Shown here: positions 1 through 11,035 of the stretch, piece after piece
How positions within the stretch are numbered: position 1 is the first letter of the stretch
Layout of the letters: each line of letters begins with the position of its first letter
NCBI GenBank assembly: GCA_020064725.1
Contig: JAGTWJ010000002.1
Coordinates: forward strand, 62,001 to 126,000
Source of the DNA: Drechslerella dactyloides
Lineage: Eukaryota > Ascomycota > Orbiliomycetes > Orbiliales > Orbiliaceae
Length of the DNA stretch: 64,000 nucleotides
Direction: 5' to 3'
Notes under the pieces: generated by a model
Database searches by the model: none
Told to the model about the DNA's origin: nothing
Seen by the model: only the letters and a program-made list of their open reading frames with translations
Program-made: the position numbers and the translations under genes

Positions 1-2557
1 AGACTATCAACCCATCCTCGCCCAGACGGTCGGCATCGTATTTCTGGGAACTCCTCATAACGGCAGCTCCATGGCCACCGTTGGTGAGATTGGCGCGAGA
101 ATTGCAGGAGTGATGCTTCCGGACGCCATCATGCCGAAGAACAGGTCCCTTATCAAGAGCTTGAGGAAGGACTCCGCCCGACTATTCGAGACAGCTGGTA
201 GATTTGCCAATATATGTGGTGCTATGAAGATTTTTAGCATGTACGAATCGATGCCCACGGTCGGGGGAGTAAAGGTACGATACATATCACATCCATCAAA
301 TAGAGGATAGAAATATTAGCCCAGCACTGACTTGGACGCCGATAGGTTGTCGAACGGGAATCCGCCGTTATGAATCTAGGCAAAATCGAGACGCAGGTCA
401 TGCTTGATGGAACGAATCACAGGACCATGTGTAGATATCAGGGACCGACCGACCAAAATTATCTAGCGATTTTGGACGCTATAAAACAGCTTACCAAGTC
501 GACTAGTACACTCTTTGGTACGTCGTGGTTTGAAATGTGCTCGCGAATTGGCTTCATGAACGGCATCGCTCATAATGTGCATGCGCATACTATAATAGAT
601 CCACCCGATATACCACCGGCCCACGCCCATCCTCACTTCAACCACCGCGCGCCTGCCGCCTCGCCTTACAGCCAAAATAGCTTCAGTGACTTTGGCTCCG
701 ATGCTAGGGTGTCTCAGGCCAGTTTGTTCTCAGCAGCGTCGTCGTATGCATCCACTGCGCAAAGCGGGGGACCCTCCTCACCCAACTCTGTATACTCAAC
801 AGCGACATCTAATTATTCTACTGGAGTACCGCCTCCTCGCCCTCCAGCGAAGGAGCCAATATCAAATCCATGGCAACCGCACTCTGGGCAGGATGACAGG
901 AGATACACACCCTCACCATATAACCCTCCCCGGGGCCCACCAACATATCCTTCTAATACGCGCTCCGATGCCCCAAATCCGCCGCCTACTTATCACTCAA
1001 ACGTACGAAATGCTGGTAACAGACCGGAACCGTCCTCCATAAGCATGTTGAGTGCAAACTCTTCCAGCTCACTGTACAATCAACCATACACCGCCTATAA
1101 CAATACCTCAAATAATGTTGCGAAGACCACTAACACAACCTCAAACTCATATACACACACCCCCACACCTAACTACGAGTCCTCCCACACCGTCTCTAGA
1201 CCGACTGGCTCAAGCCCAACAAATGCCGCTAAACAATCCCAAACCGGCTACGAAAGCTCTACAAAGCCTCCTCCGACACAGAACGCAAGATACGAAAGTA
1301 GTTCAAACCCATCTTCGAGTACATCTCCAAATAACTTATCGACAGAAAGTGCAACACGATCCGCCCCCACCTACATTGATGCTGAGACTGAAGAAAAGCT
1401 TCCGTCCCCACCATTCCCGCATTGGGTATGCGACGGCTGCATGAATCCCATATACCCATTCGAGAGCCGCATACACTGCCTGGATTGTCCAGACTACGAC
1501 TCTTGTGGTCGTTGTCATGAACTAGGCAGAATCAACAAAACACACAAGAGGCACCACAAGGAGGAGCTTATCATAAAAGCGAGACAGATAACACAAGAAT
1601 CATCAGAATTGGTTATTCCGTCAGATGTCCACCCGGAACGATCACCTGGACGGCAGTTTGTGAACTGGCAGGTCCAAAATGAACGGCGAATCCACCATCT
1701 ATCATGCCACGATGACCACACACGATACCTGATATCGAGCTTGGAGCCGGGCAACTACAGAGTATCGTTTCAGTTTGAACTGTTTCTGGCGAAAGAGTTT
1801 ACAGACGGACACGCCAAGCAGCTAGGGACCCAGCCACTTGGAAAATTGCGAGTTGCTGTTGGGTCAATAAACTCGAAAAAGATATTCTTCAAGGAAACTT
1901 TCCCTGAGGATAAGGATCTTGTAGGAAGGCTGTTTGACAATGGCTGGTACGACGACTTTGACGTTAAAGCTGTGAACACAAACAGCTATGTGCATCTGAA
2001 ATGCATTTTCCCAGTGGAGGGCCATAAGGATAGAGATGATATCGGTATCTTCTTCCAATGGTCAGACTTCAAAAAGTTTCCGAACTCGGACAAGGCTGTA
2101 ATATCGTTCTCTTTAATCAGCGCAAGGTAAGTCATTGGATTTATCTCAGGGCCACAAACATTGAAGTTGGCTAACGCATGTTCCCCACCCTAGATTTGAA
2201 GACCTGATGGAGTTCGATGAGACCTTTGGAGGCGCTACTAATAAGGCAAAGCCGATAGTCAAATACGTCGAACCTCCCTCGCAAGCTCCGGCTCCAGACG
2301 CAGCCGTCTCGATGCTCTCGCTCGACGACATATTCAAGGCAATTGTAGAAGTCGCACAGGAAGAGCGCGATAGACAAGAGCGCGAAGCGTTCCAACAAGC
2401 CATCGCTGAAGAATTAGCCCGCCGGAGAAGAGCCCAGGTTGAGGCTCAAGAACGAGAAGCGGCTGCACAGCTCATGGCCAACTACATGGTGGCAACTCAG
2501 GCAACTGTCGAATTTGCCTTGCTGGCAGAGTACTTGAAATACCTCACCAATGACTGA
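1..2557 (+). CDS. Alpha/beta-hydrolase (serine-esterase-like) protein with ZZ zinc finger and C-terminal coiled coil, 5' partial
   Basis: The gene is open at the window edge; 805 residues are visible in three exons (2-274, 346-2126, 2194-2557; phases 0 and 2). The first residues, GIVFLGTPHNGS, are the strand and oxyanion-type motif of fungal DUF676/SERAC1-like hydrolases. After intron 1, VVERESAV and a histidine-bearing NHRTMCRY block match the end of that fold. A Ser/Pro/Asn/Thr-rich linker follows (about residues 150-440), then a ZZ finger near 450-500 with CDGC, CLDC and CGRC pairs and a closing HKRHH. Next is an unrecognised, probably beta-rich domain of about 180 residues, and a Glu/Arg/Ala-rich coiled coil at the C terminus. 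The family usually acts in signalling or degradation scaffolds; no specific substrate can be named. Intron 2 is supported by the phase-2 join across an Arg codon. Confidence 0.82.
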
Positions 2558-3200
2558 AGTATCGCTCCGATAATAGATCGATGTCCATATCTACACTCGC
2601 TGACAGAAGGGCCTATACTCCCCTGTCTAATCTTGCTGCTTTCATTTTCCGGGTTTTCGCGGGTCACCGCGAACTGTTGGGTACAGGTTAGGCTGAGGGG
2701 TTAACTGTTTATATCTATAAATTTAGCATACAACTTGAATTACAAGCGGGTTCCTTCTTGTTCTGAATATCTTTGCAACTGTTGTTCTATACGGCCGAGT
2801 ATATACTTCTCGTCTTGTACTATATAGTGCTAGTGCTAGCTTATTATAAGACTTCTACTACCAATTTCGTGCAGAATGTGTGTTGTTGTGAAGTCGCCGG
2901 AACCGGGAGCGGAAGGTTAGTTCGCGTCCGAAGCGAGATTGCTGCCGACAGGCTCAGCTCCCGCTATTCTCGTTCGCTGTCGCGCCGTTTTCAGGGGAGA
3001 CGCACTTGCGTACTCCCACCACCTCGATCCCACGTCACTCGTTTACATAGTATCTAGACATAAATCTCAGAATTATACTTCTTCACGTCTTGACTAGACC
3101 TAGTTCACGAGTTGACCGAGCCGTTACTATCGAAAAGGGCATCTCGCGTGGCAGGAGTGTGTTACGTATACCGTCGACAGGCATAATATCCTACCCCAGA
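2558..3200. other. Intergenic: 3' end of the hydrolase gene and promoter of the Dabb gene
   Basis: The stretch is AT-rich at 2690-2870 and pyrimidine-rich before 3200. A 94-codon open frame at 2773-3057 has biased, non-domain composition and I see no coding signal in it. No RNA gene or repeat was recognised. Confidence 0.5.
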
Positions 3201-3842
3201 ATGATTGGCAGGGGTCCTCTCTTCCTCCTCTTCTTTGCGGTCCTGCTCCTCGTCTCCTTCTCGCTGCTCTACAACGCCCATTTTACGATTCATCAACCCC
3301 ATCTACCGTCGAATAACACCGGTCTCGTACCTGCTATCATGGCGGCGCCTACTGTTGTGCACATTGTGCTACTCAAGTTTGCAGATGGAACTCCAAGCGA
3401 TAGCTTGAAGCCGGTAAGTGTGTCATCGTGACCATGGAAAGACAAGGCGACGGATGGTTGAATTGCAATTGCCAGCCAGCTAACCGTTGATATTCTGAAC
3501 TGTATAGATCTGCGATGACTTCATAAAGCTCAAGGACAAGTGCATACACCCGGAAACCGGAAAACCGTACATCATTTCGGTCAAGGGAGGTCTTGACAAT
3601 AGTCCCGAAAAACTTCAAGTGGGTGGATCTCACGTATATAACATCCCTCCTGTTATCTAGTCGCTAATTGCTCACCTCAACAGAATGGGCTTACGCACGG
3701 CTTCGTCCTCGAGTTCTCCAGCGTTTGGGACCGCGATTACTATGTGGAGCAGGATCCGGAACATCGGAAGTTTAAGCATACGCTGAAGGCCAGTGGGCTT
3801 GCTAATGTGGTCGTTGTCGACTTCACAGACGGGCTCTATTAG
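3201..3842 (+). CDS. Stress-responsive A/B barrel (Dabb) domain protein with a possible N-terminal membrane anchor
   Basis: Three exons: 3201-3413, 3508-3618 and 3684-3842, all joined in phase 0. The Dabb domain begins VVHIVLLKF and continues through ISVKGGLDNSPE, THGFVLEFSS and RDYYVEQDPEHRKF to the closing VVVVDFTDG, the full length of this about 100-residue ferredoxin-like dimeric fold. Two starts are possible. The Met at 3339 gives a plain 114-residue Dabb protein, the usual size. The Met at 3201 gives 160 residues and adds a strongly hydrophobic segment (LFLLFFAVLLLVSFSLLY) that would act as a signal anchor. The reading frame stays open through the extension. Function in fungi is poorly defined; the fold resembles small heme or polyketide-binding dimers. 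Confidence 0.8.
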
Positions 3843-4041
3843 TCGATTATTCTCGGCGTTTGATTGGAGGACTGAAGCACGGTTTTATGGCTGGTAATAT
3901 CGTAACGAGGCTACTGGCTAGAATACAATAGCATTAATTTGTCACGCTCCGTATATATAACTCTACATCTTAGTATACACTCGTAGATATCGTTACATCG
4001 TCACCGTCAGATTCTGGCCCCCCGGTACAGCTGCACCAGAG

Positions 4042-5564
4042 CTAGCACGCTACGAGACGCCATTTGAACATATCAAGGCGTCGAGGCCATTTCCACTTCC
4101 ACTTCCATTTCTTTCTTCTATTCTTTGTTGGTTGGCCCTCATAACAACCATTGCCAGTTTCTCCAAGCTGTGGTCCCAAATCGTCGAGATCTTCCTGTTG
4201 TGTCGTCTCTAACCGCACATCAGAAACAGTAGCCTTTTCCTCAGGCTTGATAGCCAGAACTGGAATCGGAGTAATTTCTTCGTCTGCCTCTTCATATGTC
4301 GTCCATTTCCATGGGTCGTTATCCCTTTTTGTGAACCTGCACGTCGTTGAATGACCATCCGAGGTATCGATTCTCCGGAGGCCCGTCCATTCTACCTCTT
4401 GGAGCTTCGCCAACGTGCCTGGGGGCCGTAGCCGGATCGCTTGCTCAAGCCGCGCGATATCCATCTTGCGAGAAAACGTCTCGTACTCTTTCAACCACGG
4501 TAGCCTCGCCCGCCTCAGCTCCGTCAACACGGGAATATATCGAAAGACAGTGATGCCAAGGAAGTATTGGTCTCTGACCGCGTCGATGGTCAGGTCTTGC
4601 ACGTTTGGGAACCACGAGTGTACGGCCTCGAACACATAGCTAAGGAAAAACTCGCTGAACGTGACATGAAGCTCGCGGACCTGGTCGAACACCGGGCCAC
4701 CCGTTGATCGCTCTCTACCATAAAGACACTTTGCCGAGATTGTCACCTTCCGAAGGGTTTTCGCCGATGGGGTGAGAAACAGATACGGATTGATCGGGAA
4801 CCAGTGCCTCCGGTTTTTAAACGACATTCTGCTCGGATATTGGATCGATGCCTCCTTGAGAGCCGCAGGACACGGTAATTCCATAAACTCAAGGTCGTCC
4901 CAGGAAACATTTAGACCAAAGAAGTCTCCACCAGCGTCCGTGTTTGCGAAGAGGGCTCGAGTGGTTTCCACTGATGGTCGAGACGGCCGTTGAATAAACG
5001 CTATTGTGCACCCCAAACTAAGGCTTTGTAGCCCATTGTAAAATGGGTATGTTGATATCCTTCTCAGGATGGCGTTAGGTAGGATTTTCTTCAATGCCTC
5101 GCAGATTGAGAAGTGGATCCGGAGAGTTTTAATATTAGGGAACAGGATAAGGTTGTCACAATATAGACGGGCGAGTTTAAAGGTTTCCACTGTATCCTGA
5201 TTGTCGAGTCCGTCAAAGGTAACGTGGCTGGTTGTTAGGAACGAAAACAATAAGCTTTCTAGATCACCGAGTAATCGAACTCGGTTTGATCAGGGGAGGG
5301 ACTGGTCACGTCTCCCGCCAACAGCAAAGTTTCTGTGAAAGAGAGCACCCACCTCACGTTATATCTGAGATCATAGAAGTCACCGCCATTTCGAAATGCT
5401 GCGATAGACGCCTTGGATAGCTTGATAGAACGGAACAGAAGCGAGAAAACCACGGCCCTCGAAGATCTGGAGCATAAAGAAAACGCCCAAAGGCCGCCCT
5501 GCGGAACATGAGAGAAAACAGATAGACACAGCTCCGTCGGAAGCGGAATGGAGTTGGGCGGCAT
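4042..5564 (-). CDS. F-box protein, paralogue of the gene at 35642
   Basis: Two exons on the minus strand, 5353-5564 and 4042-5227, split in phase 2 by a 125 nt intron; 465 residues. The N terminus (IPLPTELCLSVFSHV, then LWAFSLCSRSSRAVVFSLLF) is an F-box, which binds Skp1 in SCF ubiquitin ligases. A middle section with repeated leucine/hydrophobic segments (FKLARLYCDNLILFPNIKTL, PNVQDLTIDAV) suggests a leucine-rich-repeat-like substrate-binding region. The C terminus is acidic, then Lys/Trp-rich. Exon 1 ends right after DLRYNV, the same place as in the gene at 35642 (LSWLRFNV), so the two share ancestry. No substrate can be inferred. Confidence 0.78.
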
Positions 5565-6719
5565 CGTGAAAGCAAGGTATTATGACATATGTCGGTTGCA
5601 ACAGAGCTAGAGATATCGATATTATATTATTTGCTCGGATGCACAAAGATCCAAGGTTCAATGGTCCCGCTATAATATGTGAAATGAAGTTTTCTTAGGC
5701 CCCCTCGAGAGTGGATCCTGGACAGCACACCCCTAATTGGCGAGCGCGTCTGCCTGGTTTTGTTCAGCCTCGTCCAGCTGGACAATTGTCTGTGTCGGGT
5801 CAACGCCGTATGCAACGCGGCCTTATTGGCTGGTGCGGACTAGGTCCTTGGCAAGAAGTTATGAGACACAGGCCTAGACCATATCTCCGCACACAAATTT
5901 GCCATGGTATAGAAGCTTTCTGATAATTATCCGGGCTAGCTATGTGATATAGGTGAGCTTCAGCTTGAGTATAACGTGTTTCTGTCTGCAGAAATCAGCG
6001 GTGTAGTTCACATAATTACGATTCGTTCGACGGATGTATAACATTAGCCGAGATAGCGCAGACGACAAGATCGATATTCATATTTTACTTGAGTATACAC
6101 TGAAATACTCTATATCGTCATTAAAGATTCCATGCTCATAAGTACATGCAGTTACTAACCTTAAAAGTTCAAGCTAATTCGGCTAAAATCTATTTTTTCT
6201 GCTCAGGAATGCTGCTAGCTGACTGGGTCGATAAAGAAAGTTAACATTACGGTAGAGTATGTGGTCAAACACCTTAAATATAGAATCTCAAAGTCTATTC
6301 ACTGCTTCATTCGTCACGTAGCTAATATAAATCTGGCTTCAAGTCGTTTCGCGGTTTTAAGGCTGATGCGGCGAGCGAAAGGCATATGCAGGCATGTGTT
6401 GTGGTGTGGTATTATAAACCCTCGCGGCTACGGTGTGGCGTTGGCTTGTGGCGGTGTCATCTGTCCGCGGCTTAGCCACTCTATAAGCTAAACGCGCCTG
6501 GCGTGTCAGGATCTCCAAGCCCTCAGTACTTCCAACTTCCAACTCGATCACGACAGCGGCATCACACCCAGCCACGAGCCTCTCCTCCCTTCAGCTCCTC
6601 AGCCTTCAGCCCGACGAGTCTTTACTGATCACGGACTTACATCCCAAGACACCAGGAGCTTCCCTGGTCCACCGACTATACTAGCCAACCCGAAGGCAAA
6701 TCCGTATAGCTAGCTCAGG
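5565..6719. other. Intergenic: divergent F-box / RPB3 upstream region
   Basis: About 1.15 kb between divergent starts. Sequence from about 5930 to 6260 is AT-rich and featureless; 6480-6710 is C/T-rich, typical of a fungal 5' leader ahead of RPB3. No repeats or RNA genes were recognised. Confidence 0.5.
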
Positions 6720-7816
6720 ATGGACGGCTTCGACATGATAGACTCGGGCACGGATGGCCCCTCAGTCACAATCCGCAAGGCCGAAGCCTCCCACGCCGAT
6801 TTTGTCCTCTCGAACGTTGACCTTGCCTTCGCGAACTCGATCCGGCGGATCATCCTCGCCGAAGTCCCCACCCTCGCCATCGACCTCGTCGAAGTCATCA
6901 ACAACACCAGCGTGCTTCCCGACGAGTTACTCTCACACAGACTCGGCCTCATCCCCCTCGACTCCACAAATATAGACGATAAGCTCCTTTATACACGTGA
7001 CTGCGACTGCGATGGTTACTGCGAAAGGTGTAGCGTCGTCCTAACGCTAGTCGCCAAATGCACAGGAGACCAGAACGTCACCGTTTACGCACGGGATCTG
7101 GCCGTTGCTGCCGGTGCCCAGCTCGGCAATCCCGTCCTCACTGGTACGATCCTGCGTCCCAATTCTTCATTCCAGCGCGGATTCAGTAGCTAACACTATC
7201 AGCAGACGAAGCACAGAAAGGCGCAATCATCTGCAAACTGCGTAAAGGCCAAGAACTCAATCTCAAATGTATCGCCAAGAAGGGAATTGCAAAGGAGCAT
7301 GCCAAATGGCAGCCATGCGCAGCGGTCGCTTTCGAATACGATCCGTGGAACAAACTCAAGCACGTGGACTACTGGTACGAAACGGACGCTAAAGCCGAGT
7401 GGCCAAAATCCGCGAATGTAGGCTGGGAGGAGCCCCCGCTGGAAAACGAACCATTCGATTACAATGCTGTGCCGACCAAATTCTACGTCGACGTTGAAAC
7501 AGTGGGCAGTCTACCGCCTGATGAGATTTTGAGACAAGGAGTGAAATATCTACAGGAAAAGTTAGCGAATGTCATCGCTGGCGTACAGAAGACCGCAGGG
7601 GCAGCCGGGACAGCGGCCTCTGCTGACGGAGATGTAAATGGTATGGAAGATGGCTACGGTGGCGCTCGAAGCCCAGATATGGGAGACGCGAACGGCTATG
7701 GAAGAAATTTCAACGACGGATATGTCACACCATACGGTGGCGCGGGAGGCGCGGGAGCTGGGGCACAAACTCCTTTCGGTGGATACGGCGGTGGCGGGTA
7801 CTCTAACGGATGGTGA
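6720..7816 (+). CDS. RPB3: DNA-directed RNA polymerase II subunit RPB3
   Basis: Two exons, 6720-7143 and 7206-7816 (phase 1; an alternative acceptor three bases upstream at 7203 would add one residue), giving 344 residues, close to the yeast protein. Diagnostic blocks are VDLAFANSIRRIILAEVPTL (the alpha-subunit-like dimerisation motif), the zinc site DCDCDGYCERCS with Cys95, Cys97, Cys101 and Cys104 in the spacing known for yeast Rpb3, and CIAKKGIAKEHAKWQP followed by AAVAFEYDPWNKLKH. RPB3 pairs with RPB11 as the assembly platform of nuclear RNA polymerase II. The last 80 residues are Gly/Ala-rich and probably disordered, common in fungal orthologues. The second Met-rich frames over this gene are shadows. 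Confidence 0.96.
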
Positions 7817-8253
7817 CGTTCCGGTGGCTCTGCATCCCACAACCCTGTTTACTAATGCCGTTACGCCGCCGTGGATTCTTGATTGGTTTACTCGCATCAG
7901 GTAGGGTGGAGTTCATGGCGTTACTGCAATTTCAGTTTATAGTATTCGACGTGTACAACAGATCGTTTCTACGATATGAGGGGTGATCTACTAGTGATGG
8001 AAGAAGTTTAGACTGATCGGATAACCATGCAATCAGTACCGTACTATATTTATGAATCTAGATGTCTCCATATCGCATCGCAACATCGCAACCAGATATT
8101 ATTAGAATACACGACGATTGAGTTAACTATATATATATATATAGAAGAAATGATACCTACTCGTACACTGGCAAACTTTTGAACCCGAACAATCAAATGA
8201 AGCACCTAGAAAACAGCGTGCATTCATACTTGCTGAGGGTCACTATGGTTAAT
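7817..8253. other. Convergent 3' intergenic region
   Basis: About 440 bp between the ends of RPB3 and the convergent aspartic-protease-like gene. It contains an AT-rich run (TA)n near 8131-8143 and no ORF or RNA gene that I can support. Confidence 0.5.
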
Positions 8254-10289
8254 TTACTCACGCGCCGACTTGAAGCCATACCTGCCGGGCAGCAGGGACA
8301 ACTTCGACTTTGGCTTCTCGGGCAGACGGTTTACCTTTGCCTTAGGCTTAGCTGGAGGCTTAGCGGCATTTGGCTTGGGGTTGTTCATGTCAACGTTGCC
8401 CTGTCCTGGAGGGGAGGCATACTTCGCCATAGACACGGATCCGCCATTTGCCGTGTCCCATTTGAGATAGGCGTTCTTGAACACTACGTCGCCGTAGACC
8501 CAGAATCCGGCATTGGTCATGGGCGCATCTAGAGAGTTGCTGTGTTTAGTGAAGATATTTGGTTGGATGCTACCAAAGACATTTTGTTCACCTGTATACG
8601 ATAATGAGCGATTAGCAAACGTTGCCAGGGGAACTCACACATAGTGAAGCATCACATTGCTTTAGCTGCGATAGAGCACAAAACTTACATTGAGGGACGT
8701 CGTTATTGGCACAGGGAAACCCTTCGAGCGTATCAAGCATGCTCTCCTGATCTAGTATCATTATTTCTCCATCTGGGCCCCAAGGCAGCGAGAAGGTGGC
8801 TGGAGTCTTAAGTTTCCATCTAATTTTTCTATCCGTGCTGTTCCACGTTTGGAGGATTGGCAGAGTGCAATACGGGTAGATTGGATCAGTCGATTTAGGG
8901 TGAGAGAATCCCATCGGTGTAGGAGTACGAGTGCAGCTCCCGTCAAACGCCTTGTAGATGGCTTCGGCGGTGTCAAAGTCAAGGTATGTAATCCGAGAGG
9001 TCAAATCTGAGTGAGTGGAAAGCTCCAGGTTAGCTCCATGATTCTTTCTCCCTGTAGAGATGAAAGGTACTATACACATACCGAGGATGACATTCTGGGA
9101 AGTAGACATGTTCATCGTGGGGAAGGGCACCACGCGCACTATTTCTTGCACTCCTGCATTTGTTGTGATATTCTCCCAAATCTTAACGGTCCAATTTCCA
9201 TTCGCATCGAAGGACCAATCGTCAGATCCAGGACTCGTAGGTATCGTTTTCATATCGCCAGTGTAATCACCCTTGTCCATGTGTCCCAAACCGATGGACA
9301 TCTGCCCATTATCTAAGGCCATGTTGAAATTCGTGGTGAAATACGTGAGAGAAGTGTAGTTGTTGAATGGAGTCTGAGGATACTTCTCAATTCGCTCAGT
9401 CGTATTCGTTCCCTGCAAAACTGGAGATCGAATGAATTCGTCAGCTATCGATCCATATAGCCTCGGCAGTCCAGAGTGGTTAATATCTAGACTTACTGAC
9501 GCCCTTGTCCGCTTTACCCAGCCCCAGTGTACCAGCGTAGAATCTTATGTCAGGAGGCGAGCCACTGCCGTAAGAGTCATATGTATTGTCGACGAGTCCG
9601 ATGACAGAGGGCCAACGCGCTCCATCGGGGCGGCCTAACGGATCAGTGACGTTGTTCAGAAGTGCGCGCACTCCGCTCACCGCTACCCCGCCGGGTCCTG
9701 TGAAGTTCACAGAGAATGGCCAAGTTCTATCAATGATCATCGCTGGCTCAGGTGCGTCTTCAAAAGGGAAAGAATAGCAAAAGTCTTTGCCGGTAACCTT
9801 CGACTCGAATAAGCACTTGTAAGGATCGGACGGCGCGTACAGCCAAGTGTTAGAGACTGTGTTATCAACGGTAAGTTCATATACTTTGCCCGTGATATTG
9901 ACAGATGCGACCCAGGTGAACTTGGTTTCAGCTTGGTCGGTGTGACGGTAAAATACTGGGATTTTCCCCGACTGAGTTTTCCCACTCAACTGCATCGGAG
10001 CATTTGGAGCTTCTACAATTTTATTCTGTGCCGCGTCAATTTCGCGGCGCTTTAAGTGTCCAGCACTTCTGTGGGCGCCTTGAACTCTGCCCCAAGGTGC
10101 ATCAACATCTGGGCTTCTCTTCGCGTTCGCACTCTGCGCATACTTGAAAGGAATGAGCGGTGGGCTTTCGGCACTGCGAAGGTTTAACGGAAGAGATGCA
10201 AAGGCCTGCGAGGTGTAACAGGCGAGGAGGACGGCCGAAATTGCCGTTGGCTTGGATATCATATTGAGCGACAGTAATTCCAAGTACAC
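8254..10289 (-). CDS. Secreted A1 (pepsin-fold) aspartic-protease homologue with degenerate active-site motifs
   Basis: Four minus-strand exons (9497-10289, 9082-9420, 8689-9006, 8254-8591; all phase 1) give 595 residues; the internal Met at 10262 is an equally good start directly before a signal peptide (AISAVLLACYTSQAFA). Pepsin-family landmarks are in order: FTWVASVNITGKVYELTV with the first Asp loop, SNTWLYAPS, PSVIGLVDNTYDSYG, YFTTNFNMALDNGQMSIGLG, the second Asp loop followed by ITYLDFDTAEAIYKAF, and FWVYGDVVFKNAYLKWD. The loops that should read D-[TS]-G read D-N-T (Asp142) and D-L-T (Asp378). The aspartates remain but both essential glycines are gone, so peptidase activity is doubtful. 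The C terminus is a Pro/Lys-rich tail. It may be a binding or cell-wall protein; the biological role is unknown. Confidence 0.82.
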
Positions 10290-11035
10290 TCGATTTGGAT
10301 GAGATAATAGATTCGTGTATAGCCACAGTGGGCCGGCCGTGTGGGCAGTGAAAGGGATACGAGAATATTAGAATTATATCAAAAGAGATTATATCTTGAC
10401 CGATGGAATAACCAATCTGATATCCAGAGTTGGACTACCTGCACGTATTAGATCTAGATCAACCAGGTCATATAAAAGAAGTCCGGGATCAATTTTCGTG
10501 AGAAGATCGCCACTAATCCGACGAATGAAAAGACCCAAGGATGAGGGGGTATATATACACGCCAGGAACTTTCATAGCATCGAATATTCGCTCAAAGCAG
10601 ACAGACGGGAAAACAAGTATGTGGGTATCTGCTGTGCTGTTTGTGCCATGGTATTCAAGATATTTGACATTAAGGCTGCGCATCAGCTTGCGCAATCACC
10701 GAGTTATAGTTGTTTAAGGCTTCGAAACAAATGTGCTCGAATCCAAGGTGCAAAGACCATGCATGCACGTGCATTCGCATGTTTCAAATGAAATCTATTC
10801 AAATGCATAGCTAGCATCCATACGTGCTTGACGGGTTGCAGGTACCTGCAGGTCGATCGGCAAGGCAACGAACTGTGGGTGTCGACTATGCCTAAATGCT
10901 GCTAATCGGCTTCCTAGCATAGGCAACGTAGCTGAAGCAGACAATCAAAGCATTAGAATACTATACTTCCAGCTCGACCCACAGGGGGTATATATTTGAC
11001 ACCTGTGTAATACGTATGTGGCGCGGACCAACTTA
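10290..11035. other. Intergenic region
   Basis: Upstream of the protease homologue and downstream of the methyltransferase, both on the minus strand. An open frame at 10396-10791 has no recognisable domain, no codon bias and no nearby splice partners. Nothing else was recognised. Confidence 0.45.

Noticed and set aside
8254..8300. An extra intron at the end of the aspartic-protease-like gene
   Set aside because: A possible donor just before the stop would need a 33-nt intron, below the usual size; the in-frame stop at 8254 was kept.
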